Shown here piece by piece: positions 8,436 through 16,971 of a stretch of DNA of 64,000 nt. Within the stretch, counting starts at the first letter, position 1. The number at the start of each line of letters is the position of its first letter. The position numbers and the translations under genes were made by a program. The notes beneath the pieces are model-generated. The model was given only the letters and a program-made list of their open reading frames with translations, searched no databases and had not been told where the DNA came from. This stretch comes from Cellvibrionaceae bacterium AOL6. GTDB lineage: Bacteria; Pseudomonadota; Gammaproteobacteria; Pseudomonadales; Cellvibrionaceae. The stretch spans positions 62,001 to 126,000 of the forward strand of contig NOXC01000005.1 in the NCBI GenBank assembly GCA_003265435.1, read 5' to 3'.

Positions 8436-8789
8436 ATGGCCAGAACCGAATTGACAGCGCTGCAAAAGAAAGTGGTCGAGTTTGGAGAAAAACGGAATTG
8501 GAGACAATTTCACAGCCCCAAGAATATCGCGTCGGCGCTGTCAGTGGAGGCCGCTGAATTACTCGAAATATTTCAATGGATGAGCGAGCAGGAAAGCCGT
8601 CAGCTTAATAAAGAAGAAAAGCAAAACGCCGCCTTCGAGCTGGCCGACATTTTCATGTACACACTCTTGATGAGCGAAGCGTTAGAGATCGATTTGTTGC
8701 AATCGACTGTAGAGAAAATCGAGCTGAATGAACAGCGCTTCCCCATTAATGAGGCTGCAATCAAACCGCACTCACACAACAACGTTTAA
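8436..8789 (+). CDS. MazG-like nucleotide pyrophosphohydrolase
   Basis: This 117-residue all-alpha protein matches the single-domain MazG/dCTP pyrophosphatase (DCTPP1-like) group. Metal-binding acidic residues are seen in 'SVEAAELLEIFQW' (ExxE) and 'ELADIFMYTLL' (ExxD). The expected reaction is hydrolysis of a non-canonical or surplus dNTP to the monophosphate and pyrophosphate, a house-cleaning function. It lies 20 bases after the transporter gene in the same direction and is probably co-transcribed. The length fits the family. Confidence 0.88.
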   Translation: MARTELTALQKKVVEFGEKRNWRQFHSPKNIASALSVEAAELLEIFQWMSEQESRQLNKEEKQNAAFELADIFMYTLLMSEALEIDLLQSTVEKIELNEQRFPINEAAIKPHSHNNV

Positions 8790-8842
8790 GGACAACATGA
8801 GTTCTACCTCATACCTTTAAACGTCAGAGCGCAACGGTAAAC

Positions 8843-9541
8843 TCAGAGTTCGCGCAGTTGGTACTTCTCTTGAACCTCAGCAAAAATGCTGGCAAGCAAT
8901 GCCTGGTAATCTGCGGCGGCTTCACTGGCTTCTTGAGTATTCTTGGATTTAAGCGCGTCAATCAAACGTTCGTGTAAACGCAAGACGGGCGACTTATCCT
9001 CAACAAACCCCATCGCCAGATACTTCGCTCTTCGGAACTGCTCGAACAAACGATCCGCGGTAGATTTAAGGTGCTGATTACCCGTCAAAGACATCATCGC
9101 AAGCAGTAATTTATCTTCAGCTTCGACCCATTGCATCTTATCGTCACTGGTTGCAGCTTCACGCAAAGTGTTTAAACAGGCATCCAGTTTCAGAAAGTTT
9201 GCATCTCGAACCGGGGCACATACAGATTTAATCGCTGCGTTCTGCAAGCAATGAATCAGTTCACCCAGCTCCAGAATATCTCGAGGGTTCAATGGCGTGA
9301 CACGCATGCCACGGCGAGGAATGAGTTGGATAAGGTTATCCGCCTCAAGTCGAATTAACGCCTCCCTGACGGGCGTTCGACTGATGCCGAGATTCTCTGC
9401 GAGCTCTGGCTCCAATATTTGAAAACCAGAAGGAAAAACATTTGTTGTAATATTGTGTTTGATTTTCCTATACGCGTACTCGACACGGGACAGACCCGTC
9501 TCGTCCTTATGAAACGGGAGGTCTTTTGCTACTGTGTTCAT
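8843..9541 (-). CDS. GntR family regulator, FadR/FCD subfamily
   Basis: This 232-residue protein has an N-terminal winged helix-turn-helix (about 20-90) with the diagnostic 'PELAENLGISRTPVREAL' region and 'IPRRGMRVTPLNPRDI'. A C-terminal all-helical FCD-type ligand domain (about 95-215) follows. Such regulators usually bind small carboxylic acids and repress catabolic genes next to them. Here the divergent neighbour is a short unknown protein and the convergent neighbour is the MazG gene, so the target cannot be named. The 395-base region upstream is long enough to hold its operator. Confidence 0.9.
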   Translation of the reverse strand: MNTVAKDLPFHKDETGLSRVEYAYRKIKHNITTNVFPSGFQILEPELAENLGISRTPVREALIRLEADNLIQLIPRRGMRVTPLNPRDILELGELIHCLQNAAIKSVCAPVRDANFLKLDACLNTLREAATSDDKMQWVEAEDKLLLAMMSLTGNQHLKSTADRLFEQFRRAKYLAMGFVEDKSPVLRLHERLIDALKSKNTQEASEAAADYQALLASIFAEVQEKYQLREL

Positions 9542-9936
9542 AATTGTCTGTGCTTTTTTTATGTGCGGAATTCATCAATAAACGCCGCGGGTTTACCTGT
9601 GAGTGATTACAAGTGTAACACTATCACCCTTCTTGCCAAGTAAAATTGCGCTCTACTGGCGCATTCAAGCTACTCCATCTAATGACAACGTTTTCTAATG
9701 TTTTTTTTGCATAAACAATGAATTTCGCAGCGTTTCCCACCCACCTTTTCCGCAACAATTTGACACTAAGACCGTCAAAACGAACCAAAGCGGTGCATGC
9801 AGAACTTAAGAAAGTTTACTAATTATTCTACCTTACGCGCCAACAGAAACTTTTTTGTTGACCACGACTGACGAGACCAAACAAACCAAACAGTCGTTTT
9901 TTTTACAAAATCAACTAAAAACGCTATCTTTAGCGG
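9542..9936. other. Divergent intergenic region between GntR regulator and a small gene
   Basis: About 395 A+T-rich bases with several T and A runs. It should contain the promoters of both flanking genes. No clear operator palindrome, RNA gene or reading frame was recognised. Confidence 0.4.
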
Positions 9937-10251
9937 ATGAAGCCGCAGAAGTCCAAACAGAAGCAGAGTCAGGAACTCTCGCAACAAATCCAGGAATTCC
10001 TTCAGTCAGGGGGAAGTGTTCAACACGTCCCTTCCGGACTAAGCGGCAACATCAACAACGCCAATATTTTTCGAAGCAGTGGTCAGCTCGAACCCAAGAG
10101 TAGCCGAACCCCCTTAACTGAGGTGGTGAAAACGCTCGAAGAAAGAAAGATGCGTAAAAAAGAGAAACCGAGAAAAACACACAGCGCACCGGGCAAACGC
10201 TTGATCGTCGATGATTTCGGAGAACCTGTGCGCTGGGTCTGGGAAGACTAA
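9937..10251 (+). CDS. Small basic conserved protein, SutA-like motif
   Basis: This 104-residue hydrophilic, lysine-rich protein has no signal peptide. Residues about 10-35 read 'QQIQEFLQSGGSVQHVPSG', similar to the 'EFLxxGGxIQxI' motif of small gammaproteobacterial proteins, including the RNA polymerase-binding SutA group. The C-terminus is 'VDDFGEPVRWVWED'. Whether it is a transcription-associated protein is conjecture from that motif. The ATG at 9937 lacks a strong ribosome site; an overlapping frame from 9855 is discounted as its residues look random. It ends before a strong bidirectional terminator. Confidence 0.65.
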   Translation: MKPQKSKQKQSQELSQQIQEFLQSGGSVQHVPSGLSGNINNANIFRSSGQLEPKSSRTPLTEVVKTLEERKMRKKEKPRKTHSAPGKRLIVDDFGEPVRWVWED

Positions 10252-10310
10252 AGCCGCCAAGGGCCTGTTGCCCCTAGAGAACAAACAATTCGCCGCGCAT
10301 AAAAGCAGAC

Positions 10311-10340
10311 ATAAAAAAAGGGGCCTAACGGCCCCTTTCT
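10311..10340. terminator. Bidirectional Rho-independent terminator
   Basis: Nine-pair stem AAAGGGGCC / GGCCCCTTT with loop TAAC, flanked by a run of seven A on the left and TTTCT on the right. On the minus strand the stem is followed by TTTTTTTAT, so it is a strong terminator for the gene ending at 10363. It also serves the plus-strand gene ending at 10251. Confidence 0.9.
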
Positions 10341-10362
10341 GTTACTGCTCTTGCAACTTTTA

Positions 10363-11097
10363 TTATCTGTCTGCGACCGCTTGATTACGATCACCGTAGT
10401 GCACGGCAACCAGGTAATCCATGGGTACCACCTTACCGTTTGCTGTGCCGGGCAGGAAGCGGCTGTACTTCAGGGTACGCTTCACAATATCGGCATCTCG
10501 CTCATGGGCACGGCTTGCTTCAAGCGTTTTGATATTTGATGGCTTGCCAGACTCCGTCACCGTGGTGCTTACTCGAGCCATGTCTCCAGCGCCAAGGAAT
10601 TCCTGACCCTGAATCCAACTGTTGCTTGAGTAACGCTCATACCAGTCTGATACATCCAGACGCTCTTGAGGCGCAACATAATCACGACCGTACTGCGCCT
10701 GCATGGTGCCGAGGTTTGGCAGCAGTGATACATGCACCTGATCATTCACAGGCGAGAAGGCCACGCGGAATGACATACGTACAGGCACTGCTTTACCTTC
10801 AACTTCTGCAACGGTAAATGGCAGCGACTTCAAGGCGCTTTCGGTTTCAACCAGCAATGCACGGGCATTGCTATCGAGGTAGCACGCGGCGCGCTCCGCT
10901 TTACCGCTCACTGAAATATCCGCGCGGCAGTAAAGGACTTCCGCATCAGCGCTCAAGCTCTGCGGAGTAATCTCCTGCAACAGCTCCTGACCAGAGAAAC
11001 CAAAGCCCGCGCTCTTAAACGCTGCTTCTGCGTTCGCTGCAAATGGCGCTGCAATCATAAGCGCCGCAATGGACAAAGTTTTGATTGGGTTCTTCAT
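10363..11097 (-). CDS. Periplasmic protein with two TonB-C-like segments
   Basis: This 244-residue protein has a signal peptide (about 1-23, cleavage after ANA). I do not recognise a named family. Two stretches look like the C-terminal strand of TonB-type domains: 'LPFTVAEVEGKAVPVRMSFRVAF' in pieces near 92-114, and 'RFLPGTANGKVVPMDYLVAVHY' in pieces near the end. Two Cys (about 57 and 72) could form a disulfide. A periplasmic energy-transduction or scaffold role is only a guess. The ATG has an excellent AAAGGAGG seven bases upstream. The gene is monocistronic and ends at a strong terminator. Confidence 0.7.
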   Translation of the reverse strand: MKNPIKTLSIAALMIAAPFAANAEAAFKSAGFGFSGQELLQEITPQSLSADAEVLYCRADISVSGKAERAACYLDSNARALLVETESALKSLPFTVAEVEGKAVPVRMSFRVAFSPVNDQVHVSLLPNLGTMQAQYGRDYVAPQERLDVSDWYERYSSNSWIQGQEFLGAGDMARVSTTVTESGKPSNIKTLEASRAHERDADIVKRTLKYSRFLPGTANGKVVPMDYLVAVHYGDRNQAVADR

Positions 11098-11440
11098 TGT
11101 GAACCTCCTTTATAGGTATGTGATCAATCAGGGAACGGTCACTCGAACTCGGCGACACCCGTCCCTTTTTACGGCGGATCAGCGTCGAGCACATCGAACA
11201 CTTTTCACACCATTGGGAATAAGACTAACACAAGGCCTAACATGTATCTGTGAATTAATTATTACAGAACTGTAATATAAGGGAGGTTTTTCGTCTTTTT
11301 TAAGGCTAAATCAACGTTTTTTTCGATAATAAGAAAATAAAACGCAGCGCTTTTCCGATAAAGAAGGCAATCGCCTGAAAATTGAAGAGATGTGGCCCCT
11401 TATCTATAACAAAATAGAATAAGGGACAAAAAACTGAACG
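11098..11440. other. Intergenic stretch, no gene recognised
   Basis: About 340 bases, A+T rich in the middle, upstream of the TonB-C-like gene and downstream of the DUF3094 gene. It should hold the promoter of the former. The short frames in it have no protein character. Confidence 0.4.
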
Positions 11441-11617
11441 CTACAGTACCCCGTGTCCAGCCGCAATCACCCACGCCACACCGGTCAGTGCCAACAGAAT
11501 CAACAACAGCACCAGCAATAGACGTAGCGGACGAAACGGCTTGCGTACCACTTGGTGCTGAGGAAGCTGGAGATAGCGATCCACTTTGGCCTGATCTTCA
11601 GGATAGAGTTGCGGCAT
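11441..11617 (-). CDS. DUF3094 small membrane protein
   Basis: A 58-residue protein read on the minus strand. The N-terminal half is hydrophilic with 'LYPEDQAKVDRYL' and 'QHQVVRKPFRPLRLL', which is the DUF3094 signature. It is followed by one transmembrane helix of about 20 Leu/Val/Ile residues and a short tail GHGVL. The family is a short inner-membrane protein of unknown role found in gammaproteobacteria. It lies 40 bases downstream of the acyl-CoA dehydrogenase gene in the same direction and is probably the last gene of that transcript. Confidence 0.82.
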   Translation of the reverse strand: MPQLYPEDQAKVDRYLQLPQHQVVRKPFRPLRLLLVLLLILLALTGVAWVIAAGHGVL

Positions 11618-11657
11618 AACCCGGCTTCCTTATTGATTAACGCATTGATCAGAAAGT

Positions 11658-13427
11658 CTACAACTCCTCATCTGGAATTTCGAGCGCTTCCGCTCCTGCG
11701 AGAATCCGCTGCGCCAAGCTCTCAGTCAACGGCATCATCTTCTGGAAATAAAACTTTGCAGCCCGGCGCTTGCCGCGATGCAGGGGCACCTCGGCCTCAC
11801 CTCGTTCGGCTTCCACTCGCGCGACTTTCATCCACATGTAGCCCAGTGAGACATAACCCACCATATCCAGGTAGTCTACCGCTGCGGCACCCACAAAGTC
11901 GTCGTGGTCGGAAGCAACGATCGCTTCCGTGCAGCGTTCGAGCTGCACTATCGCCGCCTTCATCGCGCTCACTGCATAGCCCAGATCCTCTGGCGTATCG
12001 CTCAATGCTGCCCGAATCTCATCGAGGTACTCGGCTATCAAGGCCCCCTGACAGGCACGCGTCTTACGGCCCGCAAGGTCCATCGCCTGAATCCCATTCG
12101 TGCCTTCGTAGATCTGCGTAATGCGCGCGTCGCGCACATGCTGCTCCTGCCCCCACTCGCGAATATAACCGTGCCCACCCAGGACCTGCTGCCCCAGCAC
12201 ACACGCATCAAAGGCGCGATCAGTCAGAAAGGCTTTCACCACCGGTGTCAGCAGGGCCACGCGGCGCTCTGCCTCTTCCCGCTGCTCTGCTGTGCTGCCG
12301 TAGCGAGCTCGATCCAGCCATTGTGCGACATACAAATAAAACGCACGCCCACCTTCGACCAAGGTCTTCATTTCGAGCAACATGCGACGCACATCGGCGT
12401 GGACGACAATGGGGTCAGCACTGGCATCTTTGTTACGTGCACCACCCGCAGCGCGCCCTTGCACTCTTTCCAGCGCATAGTCGCGCGCGCCTTGGTAAGA
12501 CGCTTCCGCCACACCAATGCCCTGAATACCGACCACGAGCCGTTCGTAGTTCATCATCGTGAACATACAGGCCAGGCCTTTGTGCGGCTCACCCACAAGC
12601 CAGCCCGTAGCGCCATCAAAATTCATAACACAGGTCGCCGACCCGTGAATCCCCATTTTATGCTCAATAGAACCGCAACTCAGCGTGTTGCGCTCGCCTT
12701 TTTCACCTTGCTCGTCGGGCAAAAACTTCGGTACAAGGAAGAGTGAAATACCGCGTGAACCAGCGGGCGCATCGGGTAATTTCGCCAGTACCAGATGCAC
12801 GATATTTTCCGCCATATCGTGCTCGCCCCAGGTGATGAAAATCTTGCTGCCGGTAATGCGATAGCGGCCATCGGCATCCGGCTCGGCCCGAGTGCGCATC
12901 AAGCCCAGGTCGGTGCCCGCATGCGCTTCAGTGAGGTCCATCGCACCGGACCACTCACCACTGTACATTTTGGGTAGGTATCGCGACTTCAGTTCGTCAC
13001 TGCCGTGCGCTTGAATGGCGAGGCAGGCGCCTACGGTCAGCATGGGTGCGAGGCCGAATGCCATATTCGCGCCCTGAATCATTTCTTCTACGGCCGACAC
13101 CAGGGTCTTGGGCAAGCCCATACCACCGTATGCCTCCGGCCCCCCCAGTCCGACCCAACCGCCTTCGGCGAAGGTTTGATAGGCCTCGCGAAAACCCGGC
13201 GGGCTGAACACATCACCGTCTTCAAAACGTGCCCCTTGCGCATCACCAGAAGCGTCAAGTGGCGCCAAGAGCTGATCACACACTCGCGCCGCTTCACCTA
13301 AAATGGCATCGCAGGTATCTTCATCCACATCGTCGAAGCCCTCCAGCTCCTGACAAAAAGGCATCAACGGAAACACATCCCGCAGCAGGTACTGTATGTC
13401 TTCTAACGGCGCTTTGTAGTCAGGCAC
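11658..13427 (-). CDS. Acyl-CoA dehydrogenase (AcdB/FadE-like, long form)
   Basis: This 589-residue flavoenzyme catalyses alpha,beta-dehydrogenation of acyl-CoA in fatty-acid beta-oxidation. The longer acyl-CoA dehydrogenase form is seen: N-terminal 'DYKAPLEDIQYLL', FAD-binding 'MDLTEAHAGTDLG', 'YRITGSKIFITWGEHD', and the 'QQVLGGHGYIREW' and 'QIYEGTNGIQAMDLAGRK' segments, then a C-terminal domain typical of this group. The GTG at 13427 is chosen as start because GAGGAG lies seven bases upstream and the sequence from there fits the family. No electron-transfer flavoprotein or other beta-oxidation gene is adjacent. Confidence 0.93.
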   Translation of the reverse strand: MPDYKAPLEDIQYLLRDVFPLMPFCQELEGFDDVDEDTCDAILGEAARVCDQLLAPLDASGDAQGARFEDGDVFSPPGFREAYQTFAEGGWVGLGGPEAYGGMGLPKTLVSAVEEMIQGANMAFGLAPMLTVGACLAIQAHGSDELKSRYLPKMYSGEWSGAMDLTEAHAGTDLGLMRTRAEPDADGRYRITGSKIFITWGEHDMAENIVHLVLAKLPDAPAGSRGISLFLVPKFLPDEQGEKGERNTLSCGSIEHKMGIHGSATCVMNFDGATGWLVGEPHKGLACMFTMMNYERLVVGIQGIGVAEASYQGARDYALERVQGRAAGGARNKDASADPIVVHADVRRMLLEMKTLVEGGRAFYLYVAQWLDRARYGSTAEQREEAERRVALLTPVVKAFLTDRAFDACVLGQQVLGGHGYIREWGQEQHVRDARITQIYEGTNGIQAMDLAGRKTRACQGALIAEYLDEIRAALSDTPEDLGYAVSAMKAAIVQLERCTEAIVASDHDDFVGAAAVDYLDMVGYVSLGYMWMKVARVEAERGEAEVPLHRGKRRAAKFYFQKMMPLTESLAQRILAGAEALEIPDEEL

Positions 13428-13569
13428 GGCTTTTCTCCTCGTTTTTCTTATATTCAAACACCCGTTTAACTTCCAGCCTATAGCAAAAGCCGCCATTTTC
13501 AAGCGTAGATGGGTGCAGCACTAAGGCCTAGGCTAAGGCGTATCGGGATGTCTTGCTAGAAGTATAGGA

Positions 13570-14319
13570 CTAAACGAGCTGATCGAGCCGCTGACCAGAG
13601 CGGCTGCTGATAAACTGCGATGATGCGAAGCGCTTTTGCAATTGATCGGACGAGGGTAGGAGGGTATTTGACGCCTCTGACGTTGACTCAGGCGCTGCGC
13701 TTTTGACGGCCTCGTCGCCGTCATCCGCCTCGGTCGACTCTGACAGCGTGTCGCCTTCGGTGCGCTCCGCCTGCTCAGTGCGCAATGCTTGGCGGGCTTC
13801 CGCTTCTCGTGCAGAGGCCTCGGCCGCCACGCGCCGGTCTTGGGCTGACGGTTCGGCAGGCGCCAATGCCGCCCGCCGCACAATCTGCATTTTCAAGATC
13901 GTTTCTTGCGGGCTTGCGGCCTTGCTGACATCGATACGGACTTCACCGCCGACCGCGTAGTTCACCCCATCTGGCCCGCGCTCAAACTGATAACTGGGGG
14001 CACCCGCATACTGGCCACCGACGGCCGCGTGCGCCTGCTCGTGTGCGCGCACTTCGCGATCGCGAGCCGCAAGTGAACGTATTTCAGCTTGCATGACCGC
14101 TTCTTCCCGTGCCTGCTGGCGCTCGACCCGAGCAGAGGCATCTGTGGCGTCTACTGGACGGGCGATGCTGTTTTCAGACGCGCGATTGCCCGACACACTC
14201 TCTTTGGGTGCACGTACCGCGCTTATAGCCGCGATATTGTCAGGCGAGGATTCAACCGACGGCGAACTGACCGCTCGAGAGCTCAGCGATGGGTATGGGA
14301 GGGAGGTACTGATGTCCAC
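13570..14319 (-). CDS. SprA-related putative metallopeptidase
   Basis: This 249-residue protein contains a central segment 'REVRAHEQAHAAVGG' with the zinc-peptidase motif HExxH (HEQAH), followed by 'YQFERGPDGVNYAVGGEVRID'. This is the SprA-related family core. The Asp/Glu-rich N- and C-terminal parts are low complexity and poorly conserved. The family is annotated as a putative metallopeptidase, but the substrate is unknown. The start is a GTG at 14319 (MDIST...). The gene lies nine bases after a small gene whose C-terminus looks flagellar-rod-like, so the pair may act together at an envelope structure. Confidence 0.78.
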   Translation of the reverse strand: MDISTSLPYPSLSSRAVSSPSVESSPDNIAAISAVRAPKESVSGNRASENSIARPVDATDASARVERQQAREEAVMQAEIRSLAARDREVRAHEQAHAAVGGQYAGAPSYQFERGPDGVNYAVGGEVRIDVSKAASPQETILKMQIVRRAALAPAEPSAQDRRVAAEASAREAEARQALRTEQAERTEGDTLSESTEADDGDEAVKSAAPESTSEASNTLLPSSDQLQKRFASSQFISSRSGQRLDQLV

Positions 14320-14328
14320 GACCGGGAC

Positions 14329-14631
14329 TCAGGCCAGGGTATCGAGTAAAGAGCCCAGTGTTTTGTCGGCCGTCGAGACCACTTTCGCGGACGCATTGAA
14401 AAGCAATTCCTGCCGGCGAAGCTCGACGAGGGGTTCTGAAATATCCCCTCTGGGTTCTGTCGCCGCGCTTTGCTCAATAGGCGCGAACTCCGTGGCCTGA
14501 TTCAGCTCTGTCGCGGGACGCGTGGCATCGTCACCGACGTTCGCACGGGTGATTTCATTGGCGGCTCGCACCAGCTCACGCTGGCTGCTCTGCATACCAC
14601 GAACACCTTCATTGAGTACTGAATTCACCAT
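14329..14631 (-). CDS. Small protein with flagellar-rod-like C-terminus
   Basis: This 100-residue protein begins MVNSVLNEGVRGMQSS and ends 'ELLFNASAKVVSTADKTLGSLLD'. The end resembles the C-terminal helix of flagellar rod and hook proteins (FlgB/FlgC/FlgE type), which polymerise through such a helix. The middle is Thr/Ala/Glu rich and of low complexity. No other flagellar gene is in the window. The ATG at 14631 is preferred to a GTG one codon earlier. It is translated just upstream of the SprA-like gene. The function is unknown. Confidence 0.65.
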   Translation of the reverse strand: MVNSVLNEGVRGMQSSQRELVRAANEITRANVGDDATRPATELNQATEFAPIEQSAATEPRGDISEPLVELRRQELLFNASAKVVSTADKTLGSLLDTLA

Positions 14632-14764
14632 CACACCTATATATGCATCAACAACGGATGAGCGACTGACATCCCAATTCTAATCGAAAACTGACTATTT
14701 TTCACCCAGAGGTGTTAGCAAACGCCAAGGACTTTAAGACCGTATTGTCATAGATTATGTGGAA

Positions 14765-15436
14765 TCAGACGAAATCGCTTATATCGACATCGAGTTCACC
14801 GGCATAGGGCTGCTGCCCCAAATACGCCGCAGGCAGGTGCGCTTTCAAAGTGGCAAGATTCTCTTCGAAGGCCCCCATGTCCGGGTCGCATTGATTGGCG
14901 ATCCAGCCAAAGAGCTGCTGACCGTCGCGCAGGATGGCTTCGGCGGTCAAAAGAGCATGATTAAGGCACCCAAGGCGCATGCCGACCACGAGAATCACGG
15001 GGTAACCCAAAGCCCCGGCCAGGTCGGCAACGGTTTCAGCTTTACCGTCGTGTACCGCAAGCGGCGCTCGCCAACCTCCAGCACCTTCAATCAACGTTAA
15101 GGACGCCGGTACATCCAAGCCCGGCCTCATGGCCTCAGCGATCTGCTTGACCCATAACGCACGCCCTTCCTGCGCGGCAGCGATGTGCGGAGACAGGGCG
15201 GCTTGTAACAAAACCGGGTTGACCTCCTCATAGGGGCGCAATTCAGTGGACGCTGCCATCAGGGCGAGCGCGTCCTCATTCCCCTCACCGAGCGAACTTT
15301 GCACGATGCCGCCCGCCGCCACGGGTTTTAGCCCAACGCAGGACAGGCCGGCCGCCGCCGCCCGTCGCAGCAGCGCTGTGGTCACATAGGTTTTGCCAAT
15401 TTCGGTGTCCGTTCCGGTCACAAAAAAGCAGGCCAT
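14765..15436 (-). CDS. bioD: Dethiobiotin synthase BioD
   Basis: This 223-residue ATP-dependent enzyme carboxylates 7,8-diaminopelargonate and closes the ureido ring to dethiobiotin. The P-loop GTDTEIGKTYVTTAL begins at about residue 8. 'GLKPVAAGG' and 'LIEGAGGWRAPL' are the substrate and Mg-binding segments. The start ATG overlaps the last base of the bioHC stop codon, so translation is coupled. It is the last gene of the biotin operon. Note that bioA, which makes its substrate, is not in the cluster. Confidence 0.95.
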   Translation of the reverse strand: MACFFVTGTDTEIGKTYVTTALLRRAAAAGLSCVGLKPVAAGGIVQSSLGEGNEDALALMAASTELRPYEEVNPVLLQAALSPHIAAAQEGRALWVKQIAEAMRPGLDVPASLTLIEGAGGWRAPLAVHDGKAETVADLAGALGYPVILVVGMRLGCLNHALLTAEAILRDGQQLFGWIANQCDPDMGAFEENLATLKAHLPAAYLGQQPYAGELDVDISDFV

Positions 15437-16971
15437 CAGCGGGACCCCGGCTTATGCAATTCAACGTAATACACCTGATAGCTCGCGGGCAGCATACCCG
15501 ACTCGTTGCGCTCATCCTCATAGGCACGGGCGACTGCGCTCATCACGCCTTTACCCGTAAGACCTCGGTTGCTGCCCGCATTCACGTTGTGCGCGCCAAT
15601 GCCCTTGAGGTCGCGCATCAAGCTGCGCACATCGGCGTACTGAAGTACCTGTGGGTGTTGCGAATACTCCGCCAGCGTCAGACCGCTGTCCGTTGCACAC
15701 TGCAATAACCACTGCGGAGGCTGAAACTGATTCACATGCACATATTGGGGATCAGCGCTTTGCCAGGCGCGGCTCAGCTCATGAAGCGTGTCAGGCCCAA
15801 GCGACGAAAACAGAAAACGTCCGCCAGGTTTCAAACAGCGTTGAATTTCACTGAACAGGCGTCGCTCATCACTGCACCACTGTATCGCCAGAGAGGACAC
15901 AAACACGTCGACACTGTCATCGGCAAAAGGCAGAGATTCCATATCCGCATTGACCCACGAATATTCAGGGTAATGTGCCCGCGCACGCTCAAGCATCGGC
16001 AACGCCAGATCCAAGCCGATCACATCCAGTGCCGAGGGCAGCGCCTCGAGACAGAAGCCAGTGCCACAACCCAAGTCCACTAGGGTACCTTCAATCGGGC
16101 CCAGCGCGACCATCAGTTCGACGGCAACATGTTTTTGCAGCCCGGCATAATCTTCATAATGTTTGGACGCACGAGCAAAGCTTTGTGCGACGCGCTGTTT
16201 GTCGAGGCGGTAGCGAGTACTCACATTTTGCGCGGGCGAAGTCCCCTGCAACAACGCCAGTAGGGCTTTCGCAAGCCACTCCGTATGCGTCAGGTGCGCG
16301 ACATGGGCAGCTTGGTCGAGCACGAGCACCTCGGTATTCGCTGTTGGATGCCGCTGCAATTCGTCCGCAACTTCAACCGGCACCAACGCGTCTTCTCGAC
16401 CGTAAATCAAGGTGACGGGGCAAGTCAGCTCATCCAATGTCTCACGCAAATCCAGCTCAGCAAGCACGCGTAATAGGCCGAGATGGGAAGCGGTGGAATC
16501 CGCTGTCAATGCCGCATCGCGCGCGAGTTGGCGGCTGAGCTGCTTGCGGACAGGCCCTGCCAAACCCTGCACTTGCAAGCCAATAAACCGGCGCAGCGTG
16601 CGCTCGGCATCGGCTTCATACTGCGCATAGAAAGACTCAAAGGTGTCGACCGGCATGGCGCAGGGCCACGCATCGCGCTGTACAAAACTGGGGCCTGCCG
16701 CAATGCTGAGTACTGCCGCCACAGAGTGCGGATATCGCTGCGCGAGCGCGAGCGCCAACATGCCTCCTAGCGACCATCCCACCAGCACCGCCCGCTCCGG
16801 TAAGCCCTGAGCGAGGCGCTCAAGCAAGGCGTCCACATTCCCATCCTCAAGCCCCTCTAATTCGAGATAGTCCACACAGTGACACTCGACATCAGGAAGA
16901 CAATTGAGCAATGGCGCCCAGGTGCGCGCATCCGCACCCCAGCCGGGTAAGAACACACAGGGCAGCGTCAT
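15436..16971 (-). CDS. bioH/bioC: BioH-BioC fusion: pimeloyl-ACP ester esterase and malonyl-ACP methyltransferase
   Basis: This 511-residue protein joins two biotin enzymes. Residues 1-240 are an alpha/beta hydrolase like BioH, with 'LPGWGADARTW', nucleophile elbow GWSLGG (Ser67), and the catalytic His in 'QAAHVAHLTH'. Residues about 255-511 are a SAM-dependent methyltransferase like BioC, with 'RVAQSFARASKHYEDYAGLQ' and the SAM motif 'VDLGCGTGFCLEAL'. BioC methylates malonyl-ACP to enter fatty-acid synthesis; BioH removes the methyl group from pimeloyl-ACP at the end. The fusion puts the opening and closing steps in one chain. The start overlaps bioF by four bases and the stop overlaps bioD by one. 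Confidence 0.93.
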   Translation of the reverse strand: MTLPCVFLPGWGADARTWAPLLNCLPDVECHCVDYLELEGLEDGNVDALLERLAQGLPERAVLVGWSLGGMLALALAQRYPHSVAAVLSIAAGPSFVQRDAWPCAMPVDTFESFYAQYEADAERTLRRFIGLQVQGLAGPVRKQLSRQLARDAALTADSTASHLGLLRVLAELDLRETLDELTCPVTLIYGREDALVPVEVADELQRHPTANTEVLVLDQAAHVAHLTHTEWLAKALLALLQGTSPAQNVSTRYRLDKQRVAQSFARASKHYEDYAGLQKHVAVELMVALGPIEGTLVDLGCGTGFCLEALPSALDVIGLDLALPMLERARAHYPEYSWVNADMESLPFADDSVDVFVSSLAIQWCSDERRLFSEIQRCLKPGGRFLFSSLGPDTLHELSRAWQSADPQYVHVNQFQPPQWLLQCATDSGLTLAEYSQHPQVLQYADVRSLMRDLKGIGAHNVNAGSNRGLTGKGVMSAVARAYEDERNESGMLPASYQVYYVELHKPGSR

